NCBI GenBank assembly: GCA_964195715.1
Contig: CAXMRU010000138.1
Coordinates: 1 to 37,668 of the forward strand
Origin: Benthicola sp964195715
GTDB lineage: Bacteria > Gemmatimonadota > Gemmatimonadetes > Palauibacterales > Palauibacteraceae
Length of the DNA: 37,668 bases
Reading direction: 5' to 3'
In this document: one piece after another, positions 14,658 to 23,527 of the stretch
Layout of the letters: every line of letters starts with the position of its first letter
How positions within the stretch are numbered: the first letter of the stretch is position 1
The notes under the pieces: generated by a model
What the model was told of the DNA's origin: nothing
Database searches by the model: none
Seen by the model: the letters and a program-made list of their open reading frames with translations, nothing else
Translations under genes and position numbers: made by a program

Positions 14658-17087
14658 TCAGCCTCCTGTCACATCAGCCGGTGGTCCCACTCGTGTGGAA
14701 CCCGAATCCCGCAGCGCCCGCCACACCCGGTCCGGGGTGAACGGCAGCGAGTCCAACCGCACTCCCACCGCGTCCCAGATGGCGTTGGCAATCGCCGGGA
14801 GCGACGGGTGCAGCGGCCCTTCCCCAGCCTCCTTTGCTCCGTACGGCCCCTCGGGATCGGCTGCCTCGACGATCAGCGACACGAACTCCGGGCAGTCGAG
14901 CGAGGTCGGGATCCGATAGTCGAGCAGCGACGGTGCGTCGTGCAGTCCGCCCTCCGGGTTTCCGCGCTTCATGATCTGCTGCTCCATGATCGCTTCGGCG
15001 AATCCCATGTAGGCGGAGCCCTCCATCTGGCCCTCAACCAACATCGGGTTGAGGGCGCGACCGCAATCATGCGCCACCCAGATCGTCTTCACGTCCACGA
15101 AGCCGGTCTCCGGATCCACCTCCACCTCCGCCACGTGCGCCGTGAAGCTGTAGGCCGGAGAGGCACCGATCGTCCCGCCCCGATACTCGCCGTGCACCCC
15201 TTCCTTGGGCGTGTTGTAGTGACCGACCGCGCCCAACGTGCCGTGCTCGGCCTCCGTGAGCTGGAAGGCGGCGGCAATCGGTAGGCGGCGCGCGTCGTCG
15301 ACCGGTGACTCCACGTCGAACGCCCATCCACCGGCCAGGCGCACTCGCTCCGGCTCGATCTCGAGGCTCTTCCCGACGCTCTGCCGCACCAGATCGGCTA
15401 CCTGGCGGCACGCATGCACACAGGCGTTCCCCACCATCAGCGTCTCGCGCGACGAGTAGGCGCCGAGGTCCACGGGCACGAGGTCCGTATCGGCCGACAG
15501 GACACGCACGTATCCGAGCGGCACGCCGAGCTCTTCGGCCGCGATCGCCGCCATCGTGGCGTCCGATCCCTGCCCGATCTCCGACGCGCCGTGCAGCACG
15601 CTAACCCGGCCGGACCGTTCTACCTGGACCTGCACGGCGGCCTGTGGCATTTCGTTCGGGTAGATCGGGTAGTTAGTGCCTGAGATGTAGCACGAGCCGG
15701 CGACTCCTACTCCCCTGCCGTACGGCAGCTTGCGGTGCTTTTCCTTCCAGTCGCTCGCCTTCTCGACCGCCTCCAGGCACTCCAGGAACCCGTTCGACTG
15801 CACACGAAACTCGTTCACCGTGCGGCCGGTGCCCATGAAGTTGTGGCGCCTGAGTGCGATCGGGTCCATCTCCAGCTCGGCGGCTATCTTGTCGAGTGTT
15901 ACCTCGAACGCGAACCTCGGCTGTACGGAGCCGTGGCCGCGCTTCGGCCCACATGGCGGCTTGTTCGTGTACACGCGTGTGGAATCGAACCGGTATGACT
16001 CTAGATCGTAGGGCGCGGTGAGTAGCTGACCGCTGTAGTAGGTGGTCACGAGCCCGAATGAGGCGTACGCTCCGCCGTCCAGGAGGCTGCGCGCATCCAC
16101 GGCCTTGAGCTTCCCGTCCCGTGAGACGCCGACCTTGTACCACATCTTCATCGGGTGGCGGCCGCGGTGGGAGTAAAACAGTTCCTCCCGCGTATAGAGC
16201 AGCTTCACCGGCCGGCCGGTTCTCAGAGCCAGTAAGGCAACGCAAAATTCCAGATCGAAGGGCTCTGACTTGCCGCCGAAGGCGCCGCCTACCGCAGGTT
16301 GCACGACCCGGACACGTGCCACATCGAGGCCCAGCACCCGCGCCAACTCACGCTGCAGGTAGTGTGGAACCTGGGTCGAAGACCACACCGTCAGCAGACC
16401 GTCCGCCTCCACGTTTCCGATCGCGCAGTGTGGCTCGATCGGGGCGTGCGTGGAGCCGTGGAAGTAGTAATCGCCCTCAACGATTACGTCGGCCGCGTCC
16501 ATCAGCTCGTCGACCGGGCCGAACTCGAGCTCCACGTGCTTGGTGACGTTGCCCTTCCGGCCCTCGCGCTTCGGCTGGTGGATCGGGACGGCTTCCGCCT
16601 CGTCAGTCAGGGCCTCTTCCGGATCCAGGTAATAGGGCAGCTCTTCGTACTCGACCTCGATTGCCTCGAGGGCCGCGTTTGCCGTGTCCTCGTCCACCGC
16701 AGCGACGCAGGCCACGGAATCACCGACGTAGCGGACCTTCTCCACCGCCAGCACGTGCTCGTCGCGCGTCCACGGGATGATCCCGTACGGAGTAGGCATG
16801 TCCTGGCCGGTGATCACCGCATGAACTCCGGGGATTTGTGTAGCGCGTAGAGCGTCGATCGTCACTATGCGTGCGTGCGGAAAGGGGCTGCGAAGCAGCT
16901 TTGCATGCAGCATTCCGGGGAGAATGAGATCATCCGTATAGACCTCCCGGCCGGTGCCCTTACGAAGGCCCTCGGGCTTCCGGTTGCGACGTCCCAGGAC
17001 GCGGAACCCATCCTTGCCCAGGGCCTCGAGGTCCGCCGGGTCGTCCGCGACCGCCCGCTGCAAGGCGTTCAGCTCATCAGGGTGCAT
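14658..17087 (-). CDS. Molybdenum hydroxylase large (molybdopterin) subunit
   Basis: Catalytic subunit of the xanthine-oxidase/4-hydroxybenzoyl-CoA-reductase superfamily. The 809-residue protein contains the substrate-channel and cofactor motifs: GKGT-like RKGTGREVYTDD near residue 45, VGGAFGGK at 266-273, PKRGHGSVQPRFAFE in the middle, the SSRETLMVGNA cofactor segment and GAKEAGEGP near the C-terminus, where Glu753 is the likely catalytic base. The PKRGHG...QPRFA wording is unlike CoxL (which has AYRCSFR) and unlike classic xanthine dehydrogenase; it suits the aryl-CoA reductase branch. The ATG at 17087 overlaps the end of the 2Fe-2S gene by 11 bases. The true substrate may be an aromatic CoA ester, a purine or another heterocycle. 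Confidence 0.93.
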   Translation of the reverse strand: MHPDELNALQRAVADDPADLEALGKDGFRVLGRRNRKPEGLRKGTGREVYTDDLILPGMLHAKLLRSPFPHARIVTIDALRATQIPGVHAVITGQDMPTPYGIIPWTRDEHVLAVEKVRYVGDSVACVAAVDEDTANAALEAIEVEYEELPYYLDPEEALTDEAEAVPIHQPKREGRKGNVTKHVELEFGPVDELMDAADVIVEGDYYFHGSTHAPIEPHCAIGNVEADGLLTVWSSTQVPHYLQRELARVLGLDVARVRVVQPAVGGAFGGKSEPFDLEFCVALLALRTGRPVKLLYTREELFYSHRGRHPMKMWYKVGVSRDGKLKAVDARSLLDGGAYASFGLVTTYYSGQLLTAPYDLESYRFDSTRVYTNKPPCGPKRGHGSVQPRFAFEVTLDKIAAELEMDPIALRRHNFMGTGRTVNEFRVQSNGFLECLEAVEKASDWKEKHRKLPYGRGVGVAGSCYISGTNYPIYPNEMPQAAVQVQVERSGRVSVLHGASEIGQGSDATMAAIAAEELGVPLGYVRVLSADTDLVPVDLGAYSSRETLMVGNACVHACRQVADLVRQSVGKSLEIEPERVRLAGGWAFDVESPVDDARRLPIAAAFQLTEAEHGTLGAVGHYNTPKEGVHGEYRGGTIGASPAYSFTAHVAEVEVDPETGFVDVKTIWVAHDCGRALNPMLVEGQMEGSAYMGFAEAIMEQQIMKRGNPEGGLHDAPSLLDYRIPTSLDCPEFVSLIVEAADPEGPYGAKEAGEGPLHPSLPAIANAIWDAVGVRLDSLPFTPDRVWRALRDSGSTRVGPPADVTGG

Positions 17088-17610
17088 CGCCTGCCTCGCT
17101 GATGCGGCGGCGCTCTGCGAGAAGCTCCGTCGGACTGCGGGACGCGCCGAGTGCGGCGGCGGCCAACTCCACGGCTTCGAAGATCTTCGTGTATCCGGTG
17201 CACCGGCACAGGTTTCCGGACAGGGCCCGGGCGATATCGGTGCGGGAAGGCGTCGGGTTCTCGGCCAGGAGCTGTGTGGCGCTGCACAGGATACCCGGCG
17301 TGCAGAAACCGCACTGCGCCGCGCCCGTGAGGTCGAAGGCATCTTGCAGCGGATGGGGGTCAGCTCCGTTGGCCAGGCCCTCGACCGTCACGACCGACCG
17401 GCCATCCGCTTCCTGCACAGGAAGAAGGCACGACAGCACGGCCTCTCCGTCGACCAGCACGGTACACGCACCGCAATCGCCCTTGTCACAGCCTTGCTTG
17501 CTGCCCGTCAGGCCGAGGATGTAACGGAGAGTCTCGAGCAGGGTATAGTGCGGGGGCACACCCGTCTCGATGAGGTCACCGTTGACTCTGAGGCGTACTA
17601 TTTCACGCAT
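17077..17610 (-). CDS. Molybdenum hydroxylase 2Fe-2S subunit (CoxS/HcrC-like)
   Basis: Small electron-transfer subunit with two [2Fe-2S] clusters. The 177-residue protein has a plant-ferredoxin-type N-domain with Cys41, Cys46, Cys49 and Cys61 (GCDKGDCGACT...SC) and a helical C-domain with CGFC (100, 103) and CRC (135, 137). This is exactly the family pattern; a C-terminal tail of about 25 residues beyond ELAAAAL extends past the usual end. It starts the minus-strand operon, whose other molybdoenzyme genes are the overlapping large subunit and the more distant FAD subunit. The promoter must lie in the 109-base divergent gap before the gene at 17720. Confidence 0.96.
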   Translation of the reverse strand: MREIVRLRVNGDLIETGVPPHYTLLETLRYILGLTGSKQGCDKGDCGACTVLVDGEAVLSCLLPVQEADGRSVVTVEGLANGADPHPLQDAFDLTGAAQCGFCTPGILCSATQLLAENPTPSRTDIARALSGNLCRCTGYTKIFEAVELAAAALGASRSPTELLAERRRISEAGDAP

Positions 17611-17719
17611 GGCTCGACCGCGTCCCGGCCCCGGGAAAGGGTGCGTCGATCAGGCCACGAGGTTAGAGTGTTCCGCCTCGGTGGGTCAAGCTCGCCTGCC
17701 GCGGAGACCGGAGAATCGA

Positions 17720-19192
17720 GTGAATAGACCTGAACCACGGAACAGTGACGGTACCAGCCGAGTCGTAGCGTTCGCGGCGAGCGTGATGCTGGCGGCGAGC
17801 GTCGCCAACCCGGTGGTCGCCCAGGAGCGTGTGGCCGTGGATCGATGGCTCGTTTCTTCGGCATTTCAGGCTGACTCGACCGGAAATCCGCTGGAGACCG
17901 ACTACCTGAGCGGACCGGGCGAGGTGGCAGTGCTTCCCGATCGGGGCCGCACGGTAGCCGGTGCTGACTGGACGCTCGTTCGCGAGGACTCCGTCCCCAC
18001 GCTGGACCTGGATGATCGCCGTGGCGAGCTCGACGGCCCGGTGGTTGTCTACGCCCACGCCTATATCAAGGCCCCCGAAGACCGCACTATTTCGTTGACC
18101 TGGGGTGGGATTGCGTGCACCGAAGTGTCGGCGTGGCTGAACGGCCGGTCGCTGGACGAGCTAGGCCGACCGGTCGCCGGTAGCGGCGACGAGCCGGGAA
18201 CGTTACGGGCGGACGTCCGAATCGGGTTCGGGTACAACACCTTCCTCCTCAAGGCAGCCTCCGGGGACTGCCCCCTTCAGGTCCGTGCGAGCATCGAGGC
18301 AGCGGAGCAGGGGTCGCTGGACGGAGTCCGGGTTCAGGCGTCCCAGCCGTACGGAGACACGCGGACCGGGCCGAGTACCTGGCTGATCGCGGACCGGGAG
18401 GCCGGCCCGGAACCGATTCTGGGCTGGAAGGAAGACGAGCTGTTCGGCGCCGCTGGCGTGCGGCTCGCGGCGTTCGCCGTGACGCCGATCGAGGGAGTCA
18501 GTCTGAAGACGATAACCGGTGGCGAGGAGATCAAGCGCGAAATCCAGTGGCTGACGCCGGCGGAACCGGAGACCGTTCTGATGCCCTTCGCATTCAAGAG
18601 CCTGCATCGGGCCGTTACACGCGACGGAGGACTCGAACTCGAGCTCGACTGGGATGGCGGCAAGTCCAAGAGCATGCTTCACTTGCGTCCGGCCGCGCTT
18701 CTCGAGGCCTTCCACTCCTCGATCCGGCTCCTGGGTTGGACGCGGAGCGATGTCGGAGGCGCCGAGCAGGCGCCGATCGCGGGAGTATCGATCGTTGATT
18801 CCGAGAATGAGCCCCATCCGCTCGCGAACCTGATCCCACTTCCAACGGCAGCCGGTACTACGCTGGTGGGAGAGTGGCAGGTACCGGGCTGGCTCTCAGG
18901 GTTCACGCTACGGCTGGACGTGGATGGAGCACCGGGCGAGTATCGTCTCGGCGCGCTGCCGGTCGAGAGCGACGCGATAGTTCTGTGTGCGGACTGCCGG
19001 AAGGGCCAGCGGATTCAACTGGTCGTGCGAACCGAAGGCGCGTGGACCCGCTTCCCCGGGGCGCGGGTAGCGGACTCCGCTTCCCCGGATCCCCGGAGTG
19101 CCGACGAGGCGATCGAGTGGCTGAAGATGCTGGACGAGAAGGGAAGCCGGAAGTACCGGGAGCGGACATCGTCCGCCACTGCCGGGCAATGA
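17720..19192 (+). CDS. Exported protein of unknown function
   Basis: A 490-residue secreted protein. The N-terminus (RVVAFAASVMLAASVANPVVAQE) is a clear type-I signal peptide with AQ-E cleavage. The mature part looks like two or three beta-sandwich domains: one with an LTWGGIACTEVSAWLNGRSL segment that resembles the carbohydrate-binding-module-like domains used to add a decorative value to an object name (PA14-like or discoidin-like), then VRLAAFAVTPIEGVSLKTI. It ends with a charged helix (EAIEWLKMLDEKGSRKY). I do not recognise a family, and the domain comparisons are weak. The GTG at 17720 was chosen because GGAG precedes it and the signal peptide follows; longer frames overlap the 2Fe-2S gene on the other strand. 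Confidence 0.7.
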   Translation: MNRPEPRNSDGTSRVVAFAASVMLAASVANPVVAQERVAVDRWLVSSAFQADSTGNPLETDYLSGPGEVAVLPDRGRTVAGADWTLVREDSVPTLDLDDRRGELDGPVVVYAHAYIKAPEDRTISLTWGGIACTEVSAWLNGRSLDELGRPVAGSGDEPGTLRADVRIGFGYNTFLLKAASGDCPLQVRASIEAAEQGSLDGVRVQASQPYGDTRTGPSTWLIADREAGPEPILGWKEDELFGAAGVRLAAFAVTPIEGVSLKTITGGEEIKREIQWLTPAEPETVLMPFAFKSLHRAVTRDGGLELELDWDGGKSKSMLHLRPAALLEAFHSSIRLLGWTRSDVGGAEQAPIAGVSIVDSENEPHPLANLIPLPTAAGTTLVGEWQVPGWLSGFTLRLDVDGAPGEYRLGALPVESDAIVLCADCRKGQRIQLVVRTEGAWTRFPGARVADSASPDPRSADEAIEWLKMLDEKGSRKYRERTSSATAGQ

Positions 19193-19214
19193 TACCGAGG
19201 CCGAGGAGAGAGCG

Positions 19215-20165
19215 TTGCTGCGTCCTGTGATTGATCGTCGAGCGATGACCCTGTTTGCGACGGTGCTCCTCCCCGTCCTCTCCGCGGCCTGCTCCAACGG
19301 CGTGGCCGAGTCCAACGGAGAGCCGGAGCGCAAGACGTGTCAGGCACTCTCGGCAGTCGGAGACCTTCCGGCCGCACTCGCCGAGGCGTCGGGAATCGCG
19401 CGCGATCCACGACGCGACGATCTGTTCTGGGTGCACAACGACAGCGGCAACGACCCTGTCCTGTTCGCCGTGGACACGACGGGCGCCCTGGCGGGCTCGG
19501 CAGTGATTATCGCCGCCTCCAACCGGGATCCGGAAGATCTCGCGGTCGCGCGCTGCGCTGACGGCTGGTGCCTGTATTACGGCGACATCGGCGACAATCA
19601 GGCGGTGCACGAGGAGGTCTACGTCCACCGGCTTCCACTGCCGGCGCTCCCATCCGATGCTGCCGTGCCTTCTGATCCCGTGAGCCCCCTGATGACGTAC
19701 GCGATCCGCTATCCCGGCGGAGCGCGTGACGCCGAGGCCCTGTTCATCGATGCGGAGCGCGGCGAGCTCGGCATCGTGACCAAGGGAAGACAGGGTGTCA
19801 TCGAGCTGTACGTGGCCGATCTGCAGACCCTCGAGGCCGCAGACGGTCCGGTCCTGCTCGAGCGGATCGGACGACTCGACCTCCCGCTGGCAGAGAGCAC
19901 CAGTGATTGGATCACGGCGGCGGACCTGTCTCCGGACGGAAGCAGACTCGCCGTACGCAGCTACTCGACTCTGTATCTGTTCGATTGGGCCGGGTCGGAG
20001 ATGCTCGACACTTTGACGACGCCGGCATCCGCCTCGCTGGTTCCGGCACTGGAGCCGCAGGGAGAGGGAGTGGCCTTCGCGAACGATGGATCGAGGCTGT
20101 ACCTCGCGAGCGAGCAGAGGGAGGCGCGCCCGCCCCGGCTCAGTCGGATCGACTGTCTTCCGTAG
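19215..20165 (+). CDS. Lipoprotein with beta-propeller-like repeats
   Basis: A 316-residue exported protein with lipobox Cys26 (VLSAAC) after a hydrophobic stretch. The mature part has propeller-like blades: EASGIARDPRRDDLFWVHNDSG, DPEDLAVARCADGWCLYYGDIGDN, ARDAEALFIDAERGELGIVTKG and ITAADLSPDGSRLAVRSYSTLYLFDW. This order (ASGIA, HNDSG, GDIGDN, DAEAL) is typical of exported proteins related to SdiA-regulated/esterase-like phytase propellers. The role is unknown. The start is a TTG with GAGGAGAG seven bases upstream; an in-frame ATG at 19245 lacks such a site. The 3' end overlaps the convergent Tat gene by 26 bases. Confidence 0.75.
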   Translation: MLRPVIDRRAMTLFATVLLPVLSAACSNGVAESNGEPERKTCQALSAVGDLPAALAEASGIARDPRRDDLFWVHNDSGNDPVLFAVDTTGALAGSAVIIAASNRDPEDLAVARCADGWCLYYGDIGDNQAVHEEVYVHRLPLPALPSDAAVPSDPVSPLMTYAIRYPGGARDAEALFIDAERGELGIVTKGRQGVIELYVADLQTLEAADGPVLLERIGRLDLPLAESTSDWITAADLSPDGSRLAVRSYSTLYLFDWAGSEMLDTLTTPASASLVPALEPQGEGVAFANDGSRLYLASEQREARPPRLSRIDCLP

Positions 20166-20616
20166 GTCCCTCCGCCGCATCCCTGTCGTCTTCGGGTTCG
20201 GGCAGCGGCGTGTCTTCGGGCAGCGGCGTGTCTTCCGGCATCCCCCCAATCCTTTCATCGAACATCGGAACCTGCGCCGCAGCAGCCGACTCCCCGGTAA
20301 CCTGGGGTCCCGACGATTCGGGAGCGCTCCTATCTCCGGGGGTCCGTTTGGTTTCCTGGTCGGAGAGCACGTTCGGATCCAGCCAGTTGCCGGGTTTCCC
20401 CGCACGGATGTCCTTCAGGAGGTCCCGGCCGGGAAGATCCCGAGTGGGATCCACTTCTTCCAACTCGCGCTGTATCTGGTTCAGGCTGCGGCGGAATTCT
20501 CGCATGGCGGAGCCCATCGAGCGGGCGATCTCCGGGAACCGCTTGGGACCGAAGAACACCAGGACGATCGTGAAGATGACCACGAGCTCAGAGATGCCGA
20601 TAGAACCGAGACCCAT
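20140..20616 (-). CDS. Twin-arginine translocase TatA/TatB-family protein
   Basis: Membrane component of the Tat pathway, which exports folded proteins. The 158-residue protein has the family layout: a short N-terminus with GISELVVI, one transmembrane helix, the hinge FGPKRFPEIA and an amphipathic helix (RSMGSAMREFRRSLNQIQREL), then a long polar tail. The tail length favours TatB-like or a long TatA; TatA and TatB cannot be separated here. The tail carries PEDTPL repeats encoded by an 18-base tandem duplication. It follows the HNH gene on the same strand after 15 bases. The exported molybdoenzyme-type cargo of Tat is not implied, since the molybdenum subunits here lack a twin-arginine signal. 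Confidence 0.9.
   Translation of the reverse strand: MGLGSIGISELVVIFTIVLVFFGPKRFPEIARSMGSAMREFRRSLNQIQRELEEVDPTRDLPGRDLLKDIRAGKPGNWLDPNVLSDQETKRTPGDRSAPESSGPQVTGESAAAAQVPMFDERIGGMPEDTPLPEDTPLPEPEDDRDAAEGPTEDSRSD
20200..20235. repeat. 18-base perfect tandem duplication inside the Tat gene
   Basis: The unit GGGCAGCGGCGTGTCTTC occurs twice head to tail (20200-20217 and 20218-20235). It is in frame and duplicates six residues of the acidic, proline-rich C-terminal tail (PEDTPL) of the Tat protein. Such units can change copy number by slippage. Confidence 0.9.
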
Positions 20617-20631
20617 GGCGCGCGGCCCCGC

Positions 20632-21180
20632 TCAGTGAGACAAAAGGCGGAGTACTTCCTCTCCGTAGAACATCCTTATGTAACGTACCTGAATCGGCGT
20701 CACGCGGCGAACCGCCCAGACGAGCTCGACGTCGTTGGGTTCGGCCGGATCAGTACGAAGACGCATGCCGCACTCGCTGGGCAGGCGATTCCCTTTGCGG
20801 AGATTGCACCGGCTGCACGAAGTGACGACGTTCGTCCACCGGTTGTTTCCGCCACGGGAAAGGGGCACGATGTGATCCCGCGTCAGCGACTCCCGGTACC
20901 CGAGGTCACGGCGGTGACGCCCGCAGTACTGGCAGCTGTACCCGTCCCGGGCGAACAGGAACGTGTTGGTGACCTGGCGGCGAAGGCGGCGCGGAACGTG
21001 TACGTAGCTAACCAGCCGGATCACGACGGGAGCTGGATAGTGGGCGGATTCTGAACGGAACGGACGCTCCTCGTCCACTTCCAGCGCTTCCGCCTTGCGA
21101 TCGATCACGAGGCGAAGCGCCCGGCGGACTGAGATTACCGTCAGCGGCTCGAAAGACGCATTGAGTGCGAGACAACCCAT
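20632..21180 (-). CDS. HNH endonuclease
   Basis: A 182-residue nuclease-family protein. A zinc-binding CQYCG is followed by the HNH core DHIVPLSRGGNNRWTNVV, then CSRCN, which completes the treble-clef. The N-terminal segment (ALNASFEPLTVISVRRALRLV) is shared by a widespread group of chromosomal HNH proteins of unknown role, found outside restriction systems. The ATG at 21180 is chosen because the family N-terminus (MGCLALNASFEPL) starts there and an AGGAGGT lies 12 bases upstream. It probably forms a transcription unit with the downstream Tat gene and is divergent from priA. Confidence 0.88.
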   Translation of the reverse strand: MGCLALNASFEPLTVISVRRALRLVIDRKAEALEVDEERPFRSESAHYPAPVVIRLVSYVHVPRRLRRQVTNTFLFARDGYSCQYCGRHRRDLGYRESLTRDHIVPLSRGGNNRWTNVVTSCSRCNLRKGNRLPSECGMRLRTDPAEPNDVELVWAVRRVTPIQVRYIRMFYGEEVLRLLSH

Positions 21181-21258
21181 GAACCTGAGTCGACCTCCTG
21201 TTCTGTCGCAGCAGTTTAGGCGAGGTGCGAGCGGGGCGTCAAGGTACCGGAGAGCCGC

Positions 21259-23526
21259 GTGACGTCCTCGGCCGTGTTCTGCCACGTCGCCCTCCCACGG
21301 CCGGTGTTCCAGACCTTCGTGTACCGCGTTCCGGCACACCTGGAAGCAGACGCGGTTCCCGGGACTCGAGTTCGCGTGCCGTTCGGACGGCGACGAGAGA
21401 TCGGAATCCTGGCCGCGATAGCCGACACGCCACCGGACCGTCGGGTAAAGGACGTGACCGAACTGCTCGACGACGAGCCCGTGCTTTCACCTCCCCTGCT
21501 CGAACTGTGCCGCTGGACGTCCAACTACTACGCTGCGCCGCCGGGCCTCGTGTATCGGACCGCTCTTCCTCCGGGACTGCTCAGCGAAAGGCAGCCGGCC
21601 GGCACTGCCGAGCTGAAGCGCCAGGTAGTCGAGCTCGTCGGCGAAGCGCCCACGTTGATCGAGCGGGAAGCTCTCTTCGGGCGGGCGCGCAGGCAGAAAG
21701 AGGCGTTCGAGACCCTCGAGGCCATCGGGGGCTCCACCGCCATCGCGCACCTCGAGAACCATTACGGTTATAGCCGTGCCGTGCTGGGCGGCCTCGTCGA
21801 TCGAGGGCTCGCCAGGATCGTCCTGGAGACGGTGAGCCGCGACCCGTTCGCCGGAAGCGGCGAAAACGTAGAACTCCCGCAGCGCCTGAATGCCAGACAG
21901 ATCGAGGTGTTGGCAGGCCTCACAACGCTGGCGCGGCGCCCGGACCCCGGAGTGGCGTTGTTGCGCGGAGTCACGGGTTCCGGCAAGACCGTCGTGTACC
22001 TGAGGCTCATCGAGAGCGTGCTCGAACGCGGTCGGTCGGCGATCGTTCTCGTGCCGGAGATCGCGCTGACACCGCAGACCGTGCAACGTTTTCGTTCTGC
22101 ATTCGGTGACGGCGTCGCGGTTCTTCACTCCGCCCTCTCGGTCGGTGAACGGCACGATGCGTGGCGATCGCTGAAGGCGGGCGAGCGGAGGGTAGTGATC
22201 GGGACCCGTTCGGCGATCTTCGCGCCCGTGCCCGACCTCGGTGTGATCATCCTCGACGAGGAGCACGACGGGTCATACAAGCAGTCGGACACGCCGCGCT
22301 ACCACGCCCGCGCCCTCGCGGCGATGCGAGGGAGGTTGGAGGGGGCGCTCGTGCTCCTCGGGTCCGCCACGCCCTCCCTGGAGTCGTGGCACAGCGCGCA
22401 GGATGGGCGGTACTCGCTGTTCGAGCTCCCGGAGAGAGCGACTCCTCACTCGCTGCCGGCGGTCGAAGTGGTGGACCTGCGCGAGGTGAGGGCGAAGGCC
22501 GTGGAAGCGGGCGAGACGCCAGAAACCATCGTCACCCCGCGACTGCGGGAGGCCGTGTCGACTCGTCTGGAAAGGGGAGAGCAGAGCATCCTCCTTCTCA
22601 ATCGGCGAGGATACTCCACATTCCTCCAGTGTACGGCCTGCGGGCACGTGTGGAGCTGCCCGGCGTGCAACGTCTCGTTGACCTTTCACCGGGCCCGGGC
22701 CCGCCTGGTGTGCCACCACTGCGGGCACCAGCGAGCGGTGCCCGACCGATGCAGCGAGTGCGCAGAGCAGGAGCTCACCTTCACGGGTATTGGCACAGAG
22801 CAGGTCGAGAAACGCGTCGCCGAGCTCTTTCCCACGGCGAGGGTGCTCCGGATGGACTTCGACACCACGGGCAGCAAGGGAGCCCACAACCGTCTGCTGG
22901 AACAAATGCGGCGGCGCGAGGTCGACATCCTCCTTGGCACCCAGATGATCGCCAAGGGACTCGACTTCCCCGGAGTCACGCTCGTCGGTGTGATCAACGC
23001 TGACGTCGGCCTCAACCTGCCCGACTTCCGGGCGGCCGAGCGCACGTTTCAGTTGTTGGCGCAGGTCGCCGGACGGGCAGGGAGAGGCGAGGAGCCGGGC
23101 GAGGTAGTCGTGCAGACGGCGCGGCCGCACCACCCCGTTCTTCGGGCCGCCGTCGAGCACGACTATGAAGCGTTCGCCGAACTAGAGCTGGAGGACCGCG
23201 AGGCTCCCGGCTATCCGCCGCACAGGCGCCTGATCAACCTGATCGTCTCGGGCAAGTCCGAGGAGCGCGTCGCTGAAGCGGCCGACCTCGTGGCGGGCAC
23301 GGCACGTGACGTGGTCACCAGGTACGAGATGGCTGACGTTGACGTCGTGGGTCCGGCCCCGTGCCCGATCGATCGCATCCGGGGACGCTGGAGGTGGCAC
23401 TTCCTGCTGAAAGGCACCCGGCCCGCGAACCTCGGTCGACTGATCCGGCACCTGGCGCGCCATCACTCACAGCCGGCTAGTGGCCTGCGCCTCGAGATCG
23501 ATCGCGATCCGGAGGCGCTGCTATAG
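21259..23526 (+). CDS. priA: Primosomal protein N' (replication restart helicase PriA)
   Basis: 3'-5' DNA helicase that reloads the replisome at stalled forks. The 755-residue protein has the N-terminal DNA-binding domain (FVYRVPAHL...VRVPFGRRREIGIL), Walker A VTGSGKT, DEEHD (motif II), GSATPS (motif III), and between the helicase halves an eight-cysteine zinc-binding region (CTACGHVWSCPACN...CHHCGH...CSEC). Motifs LLGTQMIAKGLDFPGVTLV and QVAGRAGRG complete helicase domain 2. The start is GTG. Length and order match the family. Its 5' end is divergent from the HNH gene, with a 78-base gap. Confidence 0.97.
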   Translation: MTSSAVFCHVALPRPVFQTFVYRVPAHLEADAVPGTRVRVPFGRRREIGILAAIADTPPDRRVKDVTELLDDEPVLSPPLLELCRWTSNYYAAPPGLVYRTALPPGLLSERQPAGTAELKRQVVELVGEAPTLIEREALFGRARRQKEAFETLEAIGGSTAIAHLENHYGYSRAVLGGLVDRGLARIVLETVSRDPFAGSGENVELPQRLNARQIEVLAGLTTLARRPDPGVALLRGVTGSGKTVVYLRLIESVLERGRSAIVLVPEIALTPQTVQRFRSAFGDGVAVLHSALSVGERHDAWRSLKAGERRVVIGTRSAIFAPVPDLGVIILDEEHDGSYKQSDTPRYHARALAAMRGRLEGALVLLGSATPSLESWHSAQDGRYSLFELPERATPHSLPAVEVVDLREVRAKAVEAGETPETIVTPRLREAVSTRLERGEQSILLLNRRGYSTFLQCTACGHVWSCPACNVSLTFHRARARLVCHHCGHQRAVPDRCSECAEQELTFTGIGTEQVEKRVAELFPTARVLRMDFDTTGSKGAHNRLLEQMRRREVDILLGTQMIAKGLDFPGVTLVGVINADVGLNLPDFRAAERTFQLLAQVAGRAGRGEEPGEVVVQTARPHHPVLRAAVEHDYEAFAELELEDREAPGYPPHRRLINLIVSGKSEERVAEAADLVAGTARDVVTRYEMADVDVVGPAPCPIDRIRGRWRWHFLLKGTRPANLGRLIRHLARHHSQPASGLRLEIDRDPEALL

Positions 23527-23527
23527 G

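Noticed and set aside
15970..16000. GGAATCGAACCGG string as part of a tRNA T-arm on the minus strand
   Set aside because: It lies inside the molybdenum-subunit gene and no acceptor or anticodon stem can be folded around it.
14658..17610. Assigning the molybdenum hydroxylase as xanthine dehydrogenase
   Set aside because: The FAD-subunit cysteine loop and the PKRGHG segment of the large subunit point to the aryl-CoA-reductase-like branch, so the more general call was used.
18903..20405. 500-codon minus-strand frame opposite the two exported proteins
   Set aside because: It runs antisense to two genes with clear signal peptides and starts inside the Tat gene; its composition is typical of a GC-rich shadow frame.
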